Positions 35,100-43,878 of a stretch of DNA of 64,000 bases are shown here, one piece after another (position 1 is the first letter of the stretch; each line of letters opens with the position of its first letter). The notes beneath the pieces were generated by a model that saw only the letters and a list, made by a program, of their open reading frames with translations, did not search any database and was not told where the DNA came from. Origin of the DNA: BOG-1363 sp043775355 (lineage in GTDB: Bacteria > Planctomycetota > UBA11346); assembly GCA_043775355.1 (NCBI GenBank), contig JAYVSL010000007.1, positions 1 to 64,000 of the forward strand. Direction: 5' to 3'. The translations under genes and the position numbers were made by a program.

Positions 35100-36035
35100 T
35101 CACCGATACAGACTAGCAACTTGAGCGCCGTAGCCGTTGTACGGCAAAGTCGGGATCTGATCGCCACTGCCGAGGACTTTTTCGCTCGCCTGAGTCCAGC
35201 GAGAATGCGGCACCGTCGGGTCGACGTTGCCGAAAAAATCGTATTCGTCAGCCGCCATATCATTCCAAAAAGTTTTTGGTTGGTGATCGGTCAGCGTCAT
35301 CCGCACCACGCTTTTTGGGCCTTTAAAACCGTACTTCCATGGCAGCACGACGCGCAAGGGCGCGCCATTTTGTGGGCTCAGTCGTTTGCCATACAGTCCA
35401 GTCGCAACGAACGCCAGTTCATTCATCGCTTCGGCAATAGTCAGACCTTCGTAGTAAGGCCACGTAAAATAAGGGTTCTGCTGCCCAGGCATGTGGGCCG
35501 GATCATGAACGCTAGAAAATGCAACGTGCGTCGCGTTGCTTTTGACCCCTACGTGCCTGAGCAAGGCCGCCAACGGCACGCCACCCCAGGGCACCGTCAT
35601 CGACCACGCTTCGACGCAACGAAAACGATAGATGCGTTCTTCCAAGCCAAGCGCCTCCACTTGTTCCAAGCCGATGGTGCCTGGGCGCTCTACCAAGCCG
35701 TCGATAACCAAGCCATACGGATCGATGCGCCAACCATGCGCTAACGTACGCACATCGTCTTTGTTGGGGCTGAATTCAGTGAAATTATTGTAGCTGAGCA
35801 CCAGTGATTCATCTGTAAGGGCACGACCGGCGGCGCGAAAAGCGGGATTGCTCTTCGGTAGATACGCAGCGTCGGCTGCTGACGGCAAGATTAATGCATT
35901 CGGCACTGCAGACTGAGAGCGCGCCCGTACCGTCCATGTAACCGCACCGGCACTGACGAGTCCGATACCCATGGCGGCCAACAACTGACGCCGTTTCAGC
36001 CACGTTTCTGCCGGAGTCACGGCAGAATCTGACAA
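35100..36035 (-). CDS. msrP: Protein-methionine-sulfoxide reductase catalytic subunit MsrP (YedY)
   Basis: The protein is 311 residues. A Tat signal with RR at 15-16 (KRRQLLAAMG) precedes a sulfite-oxidase-type molybdopterin domain. The Mo-ligand Cys is in YRFRCVEAWSM (C140), followed by VPWGGVPLAALL and GAPLRVVLPWKYGFKGPKS. It reduces oxidised methionine in periplasmic proteins, with electrons from a haem membrane subunit MsrQ; no msrQ is adjacent. No ATG matches this frame; the earliest in-frame start is TTG at 36035, whose ribosome-binding site is poor, so the exact start is uncertain. It lies in a divergent-from-nothing position after a 10-bp repeat array. Confidence 0.9.
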   Translation of the reverse strand: MSDSAVTPAETWLKRRQLLAAMGIGLVSAGAVTWTVRARSQSAVPNALILPSAADAAYLPKSNPAFRAAGRALTDESLVLSYNNFTEFSPNKDDVRTLAHGWRIDPYGLVIDGLVERPGTIGLEQVEALGLEERIYRFRCVEAWSMTVPWGGVPLAALLRHVGVKSNATHVAFSSVHDPAHMPGQQNPYFTWPYYEGLTIAEAMNELAFVATGLYGKRLSPQNGAPLRVVLPWKYGFKGPKSVVRMTLTDHQPKTFWNDMAADEYDFFGNVDPTVPHSRWTQASEKVLGSGDQIPTLPYNGYGAQVASLYR

Positions 36036-36140
36036 TTCCCATGGTTGACGTGGACGACGCGTATTAATGACGACTCCTCAATAACGTCTGTCAGGAATTG
36101 ACGATTCGCTGTGCAGATACCACCAATAGACCGTCGCGCT

Positions 36141-36200
36141 CATTTCTGCACATTTCTGCACATTTGCATTTATTTGCATTTATTTGCGCTCATTTGCGCT
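36141..36200. repeat. 10-bp tandem array (six units, three pairs) over a stop codon
   Basis: Six 10-bp units in three near-identical pairs: CATTTCTGCA twice; CATTTGCATT and TATTTGCATT; TATTTGCGCT and CATTTGCGCT. The stop codon of the minus-strand SpoIIE gene (36190-36192) and its last residues lie in the final units; the array continues into the gap before msrP. Confidence 0.9.
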
Positions 36201-37383
36201 CAATAGTGACGATCGATACGTCATCAGTCGGCGGTTCCTGATTGCGCCACTCGGCCAAAGCCTTGACCACTTTTTCTTGTGCGCTGACGGCTGGCTCGCG
36301 AGCCACACTGGCCATGATCGCCGCCAAACGTTCATTTCCAATAATCTCCTGACTCGGACTCATGGTTTCGACCACGCCATCACTGAAAAAATGTATGCGA
36401 TCGCCCGGCTCCAAGACTAAGCGTGCTTCGGCGAACTGCGCGGTGTCTCTTGGAAAGAAACCAATCGGATTACTTGATAATTCATGAATGGTAACGCGGC
36501 CGTCACGATGGGTAACAATCGGTCCAGGATGACCTGCAACGGCTAAATTTACCGAGTGACTGGGAATGTGATAGTGACCATAAATAATGGTAAAATATTG
36601 CATCGCCGTATCGCTCATCGGAAATAAATGATTGAGCTCTTCAATGACCTCCAAGGGCGACGCCAAACGGTAACCTGGGCGATCGGCGATCGCACGCTTG
36701 GGCAATGAACCCGCCGCAATCAATGGCGATAAAAAGCGGCTGACCTGAACCGCCAACAATGCCGACGACACCCCGTGACCACTGACGTCAAGCACGTAAA
36801 ATCCAAGATGATGTTCATCTAAGCGATACAGATTGAGCGTGTCGCCGCCTAACTGATCACAGGGGCGGTATAACCAAGCAAAATCAAGACCCTCAATTTG
36901 CGGCATATTGACTGGTAATAATGCTTCCTGCACTTTTACCGCCGCCTGCAAATCTTGACGCATACGATCATTCACCGCCGACAGCTCATGATTGCGCTGG
37001 GCCAATTCCAAATGCAGTGAAACGATACGCTTAGCGACATTTAATCGCGCTTCTAAGTCATCTCGACTAATTGGTTTGATAAGCAAATCATCAGCTCCAG
37101 CTGCCATACCAGCAGAGACGTCTTCTCGGTCACTGCGGGAGGTCAACATGATAAAATACGTATAGCTGTAACCCGGTAACGAACGAATCCGAGTCAGCAA
37201 TTCGATGCCATCTAATCCGGGCATGTTCCAGTCACTAATGACCAACCGACAGTTGTGCGCGCGATAAAGATCCCAAGCCGTTAATCCATTGTTGGCACTT
37301 ATCGGACGGTGACCGAGCTTCTCGACCAGCGCGATAAGCAGGCGAAGCGATAAAGCATCATCATCGACCACCAAAATATCCAT
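36190..37383 (-). CDS. Response-regulator receiver with SpoIIE-type PP2C phosphatase
   Basis: The protein is 397 residues. Receiver domain ~1-120: acidic cluster VVDDDA, phospho-acceptor Asp51 in SDWNMPG and conserved Lys103 in LIKPIS. A coiled linker (ELAQRNHELSAVNDRMRQ) joins a SpoIIE/PP2C domain (~165-395): DQLGGDTLNLY, YVLDVSGHGVSSALLA, and the C-terminal TDDVSIVTI. The layout is that of RsbU/RsbP-like phosphatases that dephosphorylate a STAS protein. Two STAS proteins are coded in this window but neither is adjacent. The start MDILVVDDD at 37383 follows GAGCGAGG and is preferred over the ORF limit at 37440. Confidence 0.93.
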   Translation of the reverse strand: MDILVVDDDALSLRLLIALVEKLGHRPISANNGLTAWDLYRAHNCRLVISDWNMPGLDGIELLTRIRSLPGYSYTYFIMLTSRSDREDVSAGMAAGADDLLIKPISRDDLEARLNVAKRIVSLHLELAQRNHELSAVNDRMRQDLQAAVKVQEALLPVNMPQIEGLDFAWLYRPCDQLGGDTLNLYRLDEHHLGFYVLDVSGHGVSSALLAVQVSRFLSPLIAAGSLPKRAIADRPGYRLASPLEVIEELNHLFPMSDTAMQYFTIIYGHYHIPSHSVNLAVAGHPGPIVTHRDGRVTIHELSSNPIGFFPRDTAQFAEARLVLEPGDRIHFFSDGVVETMSPSQEIIGNERLAAIMASVAREPAVSAQEKVVKALAEWRNQEPPTDDVSIVTIERK

Positions 37384-37576
37384 GGAACCTCGCTCAAAGT
37401 TAGCCGGGCCGCCGCGCGCTAGGCATTGCGCGAACGACATCCCTCGCCTGACCGCGTGGGTGTAGCGAGCTTCCTAGTGAGGGTAAAGGGTCTGAACTTC
37501 AAAATAGGATTACGATCACATCACTGCCTCATTCCGGCCACGACCGAAAAATAACTTTGCGGGAACATGACCCAGA

Positions 37577-37612
37577 CCCCGATTGACAGTTTCATGTCGG
37601 GGACAGCATAAC
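37577..37612 (+). promoter_or_regulatory. Promoter and inverted-repeat operator candidate of the peroxiredoxin gene
   Basis: TTGACA (37583-37588) with an 18-nt spacer and CATAAC (37607-37612) form a sigma-70 promoter. A perfect inverted repeat, CCCCGA at 37577-37582 with TCGGGG at 37597-37602, flanks the -35 box, a place where a repressor would block polymerase. Confidence 0.5.
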
Positions 37613-37683
37613 CAAGAATCTGCGGTTTACCGCTGTTTGCCTCCTTTCTTCGTTTTCAACCACCATCCAGCACGGAGCTCATC

Positions 37684-38274
37684 ATGTCCCTCGTCCAGAA
37701 AAAAGCCCCCAACTTCAAGGCTCAGGCGGTCCTCGCCGACGGTACCTTCAAGGAAATTCAGCTCAGCGATTACAAGGGCAAGTGGGTCGCCCTGTTCTTC
37801 TATCCCCTCGATTTCACTTTCGTTTGCCCAACCGAAATCATCGCCTTCAGCGATCGCATCAAAGATTTCCACGCCATCGGCGCCGAAGTCCTTGGCGTGT
37901 CGGTCGACAGCCAATTCACCCATTTGGCCTGGCGTAATACCCCACGCAAAGATGGCGGCTTAGGCGACCTCGGCTATCCGTTGGTGGCTGACCTCAACAA
38001 GTCAATCGCCCGCGACTACGGCGTGCTGATCGAAGACGCTGGCATCGCGTTGCGCGGCCTGTTTTTGATCAATCCAGAAGGCGTGGTCAGTGCTGCCATC
38101 GTTCACGACTTGCCAGTCGGTCGCAATGTCGATGAAGCCCTGCGTGTCATCAAAGCCTTCCAATACGTCGCCAAACACGGCGAAGTCTGCCCAGCTAACT
38201 GGACCGAAGGCAAGGCTACCATGCAGGCCGATCCTAAAGGCGCGAAGACCTACTTCACGTCCGCCAACAAGTAA
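37684..38274 (+). CDS. Typical 2-Cys peroxiredoxin (AhpC/Prx1 type)
   Basis: The protein is 196 residues. Peroxidatic Cys48 lies in DFTFVCPTE, resolving Cys169 in HGEVCPANW, with conserved W in LAWRN and the segment GYPLVADLNKSIARDYGVL. It reduces hydrogen peroxide and organic peroxides using thioredoxin or AhpF-type reductant; no reductase gene is adjacent. GGAG precedes the ATG. The gene is monocistronic: candidate promoter 70 nt upstream and a strong terminator 66 nt after the stop. The stop codon TAA opens a short 10-bp tandem array. Confidence 0.96.
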   Translation: MSLVQKKAPNFKAQAVLADGTFKEIQLSDYKGKWVALFFYPLDFTFVCPTEIIAFSDRIKDFHAIGAEVLGVSVDSQFTHLAWRNTPRKDGGLGDLGYPLVADLNKSIARDYGVLIEDAGIALRGLFLINPEGVVSAAIVHDLPVGRNVDEALRVIKAFQYVAKHGEVCPANWTEGKATMQADPKGAKTYFTSANK

Positions 38275-38301
38275 GCGCGCCTAAGCGCGCCTAAGCGCAT
38301 G
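38272..38301 (+). repeat. 10-bp tandem array (three units) from the peroxiredoxin stop codon
   Basis: TAAGCGCGCC, TAAGCGCGCC and TAAGCGCATG run in tandem, starting at the TAA stop codon, so the stop is repeated in two more 10-bp steps (in different frames). Confidence 0.85.
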
Positions 38302-38337
38302 TGTTCGCCATTTGCCACTGCGCGCATGGCTTCGTTC

Positions 38338-38374
38338 AACACCCTCAGTGAGTTTCACTGGGGGTGTTTTTTTT
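38338..38374 (+). terminator. Intrinsic terminator of the peroxiredoxin gene
   Basis: Stem AACACCCTCAGTG / CACTGGGGGTGTT (about 13 pairs with one G-T), loop AGTTT, followed by eight T residues ending at 38374. A textbook Rho-independent terminator. Confidence 0.92.
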
Positions 38375-38559
38375 GACGCGACGACCGCTGTCAAAAACGA
38401 CCCCTCCAGGCAAGCGAACGACGCGCATCTGTGTATCACAGAGATGCTCTGCTAGGCACACCACTTAGCTGCCCTTCACCTCCCGCCTTCCATCGTGAGC
38501 CACGTCATATCGATTGGGCCAACAGCGTTCTCTAGTGTCGGTCCCTTCAAGGAGTTGCT

Positions 38560-41500
38560 ATGCCCAAGTCAGTGAATCCCGACTCTTCAATACAAGACTT
38601 ATCGAAGTCCCTTGGACAGCTTGGTGAAAGTACCACCGCAGCAGAATTGGTGCGCACCAAAGGTCAGAGCAAAAAGCTGAAAGTAATTACTGAAAAACAA
38701 CTGATGGAATGGGTCAACACCGTCATCTCTCGGCATATGATTGGCAAAGTTGACAGCATTAGCGACCAAGAAAAAGAGGAAATGCTGAAGAAAGTCCAGG
38801 ACGAACTGGCCAAGCGCATTAAGCGTGAACAAGAAACGCAAGCTGAACGCGATCGGATGAAGGCAGACCTCGATAAAGCCATGGCGAAAGTCGCCGATGT
38901 GCAAGCCAATGCCGCCAGCCGTGAGCAAACCGATGAAGCCATCGACAATCTGAAGAAAGCACTCGAAGAACGCGAGTTAATGATTCAAGAATTACAGCAA
39001 GATAAGTACGAAATTGAAGATCAGTTGGCTGAGAACCGTGCGCTGGCGAGTACCACCATTGCCGAAAAAGAAGTACTGGGAGACCGCCACAAACAAGCGA
39101 TGAAAAATTACATGCTGCGCGCCAACGCCATGGTTGAAGGCGTGCTTGGACTCGACCATCAACTCTATGGCGGACGCCACGTCGATGAAAATCCAGTTCC
39201 CGATGAAGCCGCTGACGAAGAACAATTTTATCACGATTACGATGTCGGTGCGATGATTATCGACACGCTGCAAACCGACCTGCAGCGCCTGCGCTCGATC
39301 GCCCAAAGCGCGAAACAGCAAGATGAAAAGAACGCCAACGATCCGCGCATGAATCTGTTGGAAGGTGATCTGAAATTATTGGAACAGCTTAAAGAGGGTA
39401 AGCTCTCGGCCGTCGACGTTGCCGAACCCGTTGAAGGCTTGGTCGAAGCCATGGACGGCGCCCGCACCGAAGCGCAGCAGTTGGAGCACACCGGCAAGTC
39501 TGCGCTGGGTACCGCCGCTGGTCGCGAAGATGCGCTGTCATCCATTCCCGACACCAGCAGCAGCGAAGCCGCCAAGGTCATCGCTGGCACCACCAACGTC
39601 GCTCGTGAAATGGCTGCGGTCATGGCGCGCGGTCGTCAACGCATGATCGCCCTGAAAGAAATGGCTGACCAAGCTGACGAAGCACGTAACACGGCAGAAG
39701 AAGAGCTCGAAGGCGTGCGCAGGTCTTACCATGAAGTATTAACCGCCATCGCTGAGCGCGCCAAGGCTGATAAAATGCACGTTCCGACCGCGCTAGTCGA
39801 TGAAGATGCACCGACAGATGAGAGCCGCGCCAAAGCCCAGGAAATTATTAAAAATATCAAAGGCGGCGCTGATGTCGCTCCGCTCTTGACCGAGCAAATC
39901 CTGTTAATGGATCGTCTGCTCGGCAAAGACGCTGGCGTGCGCATGGCACCACCTGCCAAAGACGCCAAGGAAGACGAACTCATCGCTCGCCTGCGCGAAG
40001 ACAGCGGTGCCGTCGAACGCTTGGTCGAAGAGAAAACCCAAGCCCTCGCTGCTGCTCAGCTGCGGGAAAAATCAGTCGCCGAAGACATCCGTGCGCTAGC
40101 CAAAAATCACACTGCCAATATTTCACCAGAACACCGTGGCGACGAGCAACTCGATACTTGTCTGATCAAACTCGCGCGCGCCCTAGATGATGCCCAAGAG
40201 CCAGCACAGGTCGGCCTTGCGGCCCAACAAGTCATCGGCCACCTGCGTGAGCAACTCGCCAAAGCGCCGACGCAACTCGATCTCGCACGACTTGACAGCG
40301 AGCGCAGTCGCCTCGCCACGCAGATCGGACAGTCGCAGCGAAAAATCCAGCAATTGGAATCCGAACTCACCAATGCGAAGGGCGAAGTCGCCGCTATTCA
40401 AGCGCGTGGCGAAGCCCAGCGCCGCGCCGAACGCGACATGGCAAGCGACCTCGTCCGCGCAGCCATGGGCGATGACCAACTTGCTGACTCGGTTACCGAT
40501 CTCGCTTTGGCCTCCGACGCCGGCGACGATTTGGCCGTGGCACTACGTGAAGCGGTCACCGGTTTGACCCGCCGTAAACAAGATCTGACTGAAGAAAACC
40601 ACCGTTTAGCTGGTGAACTCACTGGCTTAAAAAATAAATCGCAAGATGGCGACAGCCGCAACGCCGCACTTCAGAGTGAACAAACGAAGCTCGCAAAACA
40701 AGTCGCCGATGCTCAGCACCACACGCAAGAACTCGAACGTGATCTGAGTCGTGCGCGCACCGATCTTGACCTGATGCGCCAACAAGCGCAGGAAGCCAAC
40801 AGTCGTCGCACAACTCTTGAAGCCGAACGAGGCAAAATTACGGCTCAATTACTGAGCATGGAACAACGACTGATTAATGACGAATCCGAATTAACCAGGG
40901 CGCGTGCGCTGCTCGCCACCATGTCGACGGCGGTGAAAAATCAGGGTCAGCTCGATCTCACCGTTGCTAACGAATTAGTCGCCGCCGCGCAGGGCGATCC
41001 CGAGTTATCCGAAATCGTCACTGAACTCGCGCCCATCTTAGAGAACACTGGACCAAGCCATCAGCCTATCGATGCGGCAACAGTCACTCGCCAAGTGGCA
41101 GCTGGCGTCGTCGAATTGGCTCGTCGCAAACAAGCACTGGCCGAGCAAACCGAACGCCTGCAGCAAGATGCCAATGCACTGAAATGGCAGCTGAAAGAAG
41201 CCAATGATCGTGCTACCGAACTTGAAGGCGAACGCGACGAAATGGCTGCTAGTGGTAAAGAAATCATAAATCACATTACGCAACAGAAAGAACGTACGGT
41301 TCAAGAACTCGAAGCTCTCAAACGTTCCAGCAACGAAACACTGGCCAAGATTGCCCGTATTGAGCACCGCACGGCAACTGCGGAAACAGCGAATCGTCAA
41401 CTGGCTGAAGCGCTGTCTTCACTCGCTTCGATGGAAAAAGATCAAAGCGACGGCAACATCGAAGATAAGCGCGTCGATCTTGAACTCGCGCTGTCGCAAC

Positions 41501-43167
41501 TGCCCGACGAGGGCGAAGATGATGTTACCATTCCAGAAGATCTCAGCCTGCAATTAGCCGCCAGTGGTCGCAAACTGGCAGAGGCCTTGCTCACCCGCCG
41601 TCATCAGATGACCAACTCCTTCAAACGCGCACAAGAAGATCAGAGTTCACTCAAGTCCCAATTAGAAAAATCGAGCACCGAAGTAACAGAAGCTCAAAGC
41701 CGTCTGGATGAACAACAGTCTGCGCTACGCAGTAGCCAAGCCGAAGTCAAAGCGGTGCGTCACGAATTAATCATGCAGGGCAAGGATCTAGCGACAAAAG
41801 TTCAAGAACTCACCAGCACGCGCGGTGATATCGCCAGCATTAAAGCAGAACTTGATGTTGCCGCTCAACGCGTTGAAGAACAAGATCGCCGTTTACAGCA
41901 GGCCTCCGCCAAGTTGACCGAAACACAGCGTGAACAAGAACGCCTGCAACGCGAGCTTAACGAACAACAGCAACGTGCCGATGCAGCTGACCATGCACAA
42001 CTGCAACTCGTCCAGGCTTTGCGTACGCTTACCAACCGCCAAGATTCATCACCGAGCGTCGCTCGCGCCCTCACTGACGCGGACATGGCTGATCCACTCA
42101 GTAAAGCAGCGCAAAAGCTAGACATGGCCCACGCCGCTGGCCCTGAGCAATTAGCGATGGCTGGCCAAGCGTACGTTCAAGCGCTCAAAGATCGCGTACA
42201 AGGCATGGCAGAACGCCTCGATGAAACGCGTGGCGAACTGACCTCAACCAAGAGTAATGAAGGAAGTCTGCAAAACGATTTGGCTGCCATCCGTGCTGCC
42301 GTCGTTGATCGCGATCATCAAGTGAAGAACCTCGCTGAGGGAATTGAAAAAGCCAAAGCTGAGCAATCAGAATTGCTGAATCAGGTTATGGATCAACGTC
42401 GTCGCCACGACGCCGCAGCGGCCGAGCTGAAACAAGTTCGCGAAGAACTGCGTCAAGCTCAGGCTGAAGTCGCCGAATACCAAGCGCGTGATGGCGCCTC
42501 GTCCGGCCACTTTAGCAGCGATAACGGCCGCCTTCGTCAAGAAAACGAAAAGCAACGTCTCCAGCTGAGTCAATTTGAATCAACGCTCAGCGAGTTAAAC
42601 CAAAAAGCAGAATCCGGCGAAGCGCGGCTGAAGGCCCAGCGCGACGAATTCACTCGCCGCCTCACCGAACGGGATGGCGTGATTCAGCAAAAGGATCGCC
42701 AACTCGACGAGCTAGCGGCTCAGCGCGGAGATACCAAGAGTTTGGAAGCACAAAACGCTGAGTTAGCGAAAGAAATACTCGCGGCCAATAATCGCATCAA
42801 AGAACTTGAAGGAGTTCATGGCGCTCATGCCGGCGTGACGGTCAAGAGTGGCGACTTGGCCCGCGAACTGAAACACCTGCAAGGTGAACGCGATCAATTG
42901 CGTGAAAAACTTCGCAAGCAAGAAGCCGACCTTGCGGATTCCATCAGCGTCACCGCTCAGCTCAAATCTCAGCTCGACGAGAAACGCAAAGACGCTGATA
43001 GCACACTGAAGAAAGCACAGCAAGAAGCCAACGAAGAACGCGAGAAAACTAACGCCGCGCGTGAAGAATTCCGCAAACTGAAAGAAGAAGCCGTCGGCCT
43101 ACGCGCACGTCTACGCCGCCTAACCGATACTAGCAACGGTCCATCGGGCGGCTTTAAAACCACCTGA
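38560..43167 (+). CDS. Giant modular coiled-coil protein (1535 aa)
   Basis: The protein is 1535 residues, almost entirely alpha-helical heptads rich in Glu, Gln, Lys, Arg, Ala and Leu, with no signal peptide and no membrane span. The coil is interrupted by related ~60-75 residue helical modules at about 505-567, 625-685, 796-870, 944-1020 and 1144-1215, and possibly at 388-455. Each has an Ala/Leu helix, an acidic loop and a helix ending in a Leu-x2-Arg-Arg/Lys-Lys/His-Gln motif that re-enters the coil. The N-terminal ~60 residues (ITEKQLMEWVNTVISRHMIG) may be a separate head domain. Filament-forming or scaffolding roles are plausible; no family is recognised. AAGGAG lies 6 nt before the ATG; a bidirectional terminator follows. 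Confidence 0.85.
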   Translation: MPKSVNPDSSIQDLSKSLGQLGESTTAAELVRTKGQSKKLKVITEKQLMEWVNTVISRHMIGKVDSISDQEKEEMLKKVQDELAKRIKREQETQAERDRMKADLDKAMAKVADVQANAASREQTDEAIDNLKKALEERELMIQELQQDKYEIEDQLAENRALASTTIAEKEVLGDRHKQAMKNYMLRANAMVEGVLGLDHQLYGGRHVDENPVPDEAADEEQFYHDYDVGAMIIDTLQTDLQRLRSIAQSAKQQDEKNANDPRMNLLEGDLKLLEQLKEGKLSAVDVAEPVEGLVEAMDGARTEAQQLEHTGKSALGTAAGREDALSSIPDTSSSEAAKVIAGTTNVAREMAAVMARGRQRMIALKEMADQADEARNTAEEELEGVRRSYHEVLTAIAERAKADKMHVPTALVDEDAPTDESRAKAQEIIKNIKGGADVAPLLTEQILLMDRLLGKDAGVRMAPPAKDAKEDELIARLREDSGAVERLVEEKTQALAAAQLREKSVAEDIRALAKNHTANISPEHRGDEQLDTCLIKLARALDDAQEPAQVGLAAQQVIGHLREQLAKAPTQLDLARLDSERSRLATQIGQSQRKIQQLESELTNAKGEVAAIQARGEAQRRAERDMASDLVRAAMGDDQLADSVTDLALASDAGDDLAVALREAVTGLTRRKQDLTEENHRLAGELTGLKNKSQDGDSRNAALQSEQTKLAKQVADAQHHTQELERDLSRARTDLDLMRQQAQEANSRRTTLEAERGKITAQLLSMEQRLINDESELTRARALLATMSTAVKNQGQLDLTVANELVAAAQGDPELSEIVTELAPILENTGPSHQPIDAATVTRQVAAGVVELARRKQALAEQTERLQQDANALKWQLKEANDRATELEGERDEMAASGKEIINHITQQKERTVQELEALKRSSNETLAKIARIEHRTATAETANRQLAEALSSLASMEKDQSDGNIEDKRVDLELALSQLPDEGEDDVTIPEDLSLQLAASGRKLAEALLTRRHQMTNSFKRAQEDQSSLKSQLEKSSTEVTEAQSRLDEQQSALRSSQAEVKAVRHELIMQGKDLATKVQELTSTRGDIASIKAELDVAAQRVEEQDRRLQQASAKLTETQREQERLQRELNEQQQRADAADHAQLQLVQALRTLTNRQDSSPSVARALTDADMADPLSKAAQKLDMAHAAGPEQLAMAGQAYVQALKDRVQGMAERLDETRGELTSTKSNEGSLQNDLAAIRAAVVDRDHQVKNLAEGIEKAKAEQSELLNQVMDQRRRHDAAAAELKQVREELRQAQAEVAEYQARDGASSGHFSSDNGRLRQENEKQRLQLSQFESTLSELNQKAESGEARLKAQRDEFTRRLTERDGVIQQKDRQLDELAAQRGDTKSLEAQNAELAKEILAANNRIKELEGVHGAHAGVTVKSGDLARELKHLQGERDQLREKLRKQEADLADSISVTAQLKSQLDEKRKDADSTLKKAQQEANEEREKTNAAREEFRKLKEEAVGLRARLRRLTDTSNGPSGGFKTT

Positions 43168-43191
43168 TCGACAACCATTCTTCGCATATAA

Positions 43192-43228
43192 ATAAAAAGC
43201 GGCAGAGGATTTCCTCTGCCGCTTTGTT
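43192..43228. terminator. Bidirectional intrinsic terminator
   Basis: A perfect 14-bp inverted repeat (43196-43209 with 43212-43225). On the minus strand it is followed by CTTTTTATTT, so it terminates frr strongly; on the plus strand it closes the coiled-coil gene, with a weaker T-run. Confidence 0.9.
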
Positions 43229-43283
43229 ATTTTGAGAATCGTTTCGTCACCACACGACTCGAAGCCAATAAAAGCCTGAATGC

Positions 43284-43844
43284 CTAGAACTTCAAAATGT
43301 CCTCGGTCTTTTCTTTCAATGCGCTCTCGGCCTTTACTTCGTATTGTTTCAGCAAGTCGCTGACTTTCTCGCTCGCCTTTTTGGTCGCGTCTTCCGGAAG
43401 TTTGTCGGCTTTACCCTTGGTCTCGACCGATTTAATCATGTCGCGACGCAAATTGCGCATCGAAACTTTGCATTTTTCAGCAGCTTCTTTGGCTTGCGCC
43501 GCTAACTGCTTGCGACGTTCACTCGACAACGGTGGCACTTGAAGACGGATAACCACGCCATCGCTTTGCGGCATCATTCCCAGTTGCGCTTCCATCAGCG
43601 CTTTCTCAATGGGCTTAATCATCGCTTTATCCCAGGGCTTAATCAGGATTTGAGCTGGTTCCGGCACGGTAAGTCCCGCGCATTGGGAAATTGGCATACG
43701 ACTGCCGTAGGCATCAACCTGTACGTGTTCGATCATCGCCACGCTCGCACGACCTGTGCGAATGTGTTTAAATTCATGAGCCAGCGCTCCCAACGCTTTG
43801 TCAAATTTGGTGGTGCAGTCCTTGATCTCAGTATCAAAACTCAT
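43284..43844 (-). CDS. frr: Ribosome recycling factor
   Basis: The protein is 186 residues. RRF landmarks: FDKALGALAHEFKHIRTGRA, then DAYGSRMPISQCAGLTVPEP, KALMEAQLGMMPQSDG and SSERRKQLAAQAKEAAEKCK. With EF-G it splits the post-termination ribosome. GAGGAG precedes the ATG at 43844, giving the normal family length; the ORF is open further upstream but not conserved. It is the last gene of flgF-flgG-flgA-pyrH-frr, 34 nt after pyrH. Confidence 0.96.
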   Translation of the reverse strand: MSFDTEIKDCTTKFDKALGALAHEFKHIRTGRASVAMIEHVQVDAYGSRMPISQCAGLTVPEPAQILIKPWDKAMIKPIEKALMEAQLGMMPQSDGVVIRLQVPPLSSERRKQLAAQAKEAAEKCKVSMRNLRRDMIKSVETKGKADKLPEDATKKASEKVSDLLKQYEVKAESALKEKTEDILKF

Positions 43845-43878
43845 TGATGCTCCTCGGTAATGGGAAAGCGTAAAAAAC

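Noticed and set aside
38599..43187. Long antisense frames opposite the coiled-coil gene
   Set aside because: They are shadows of a codon-biased helical gene, with Ser/Cys-rich low-complexity translations and no start signals or homology.
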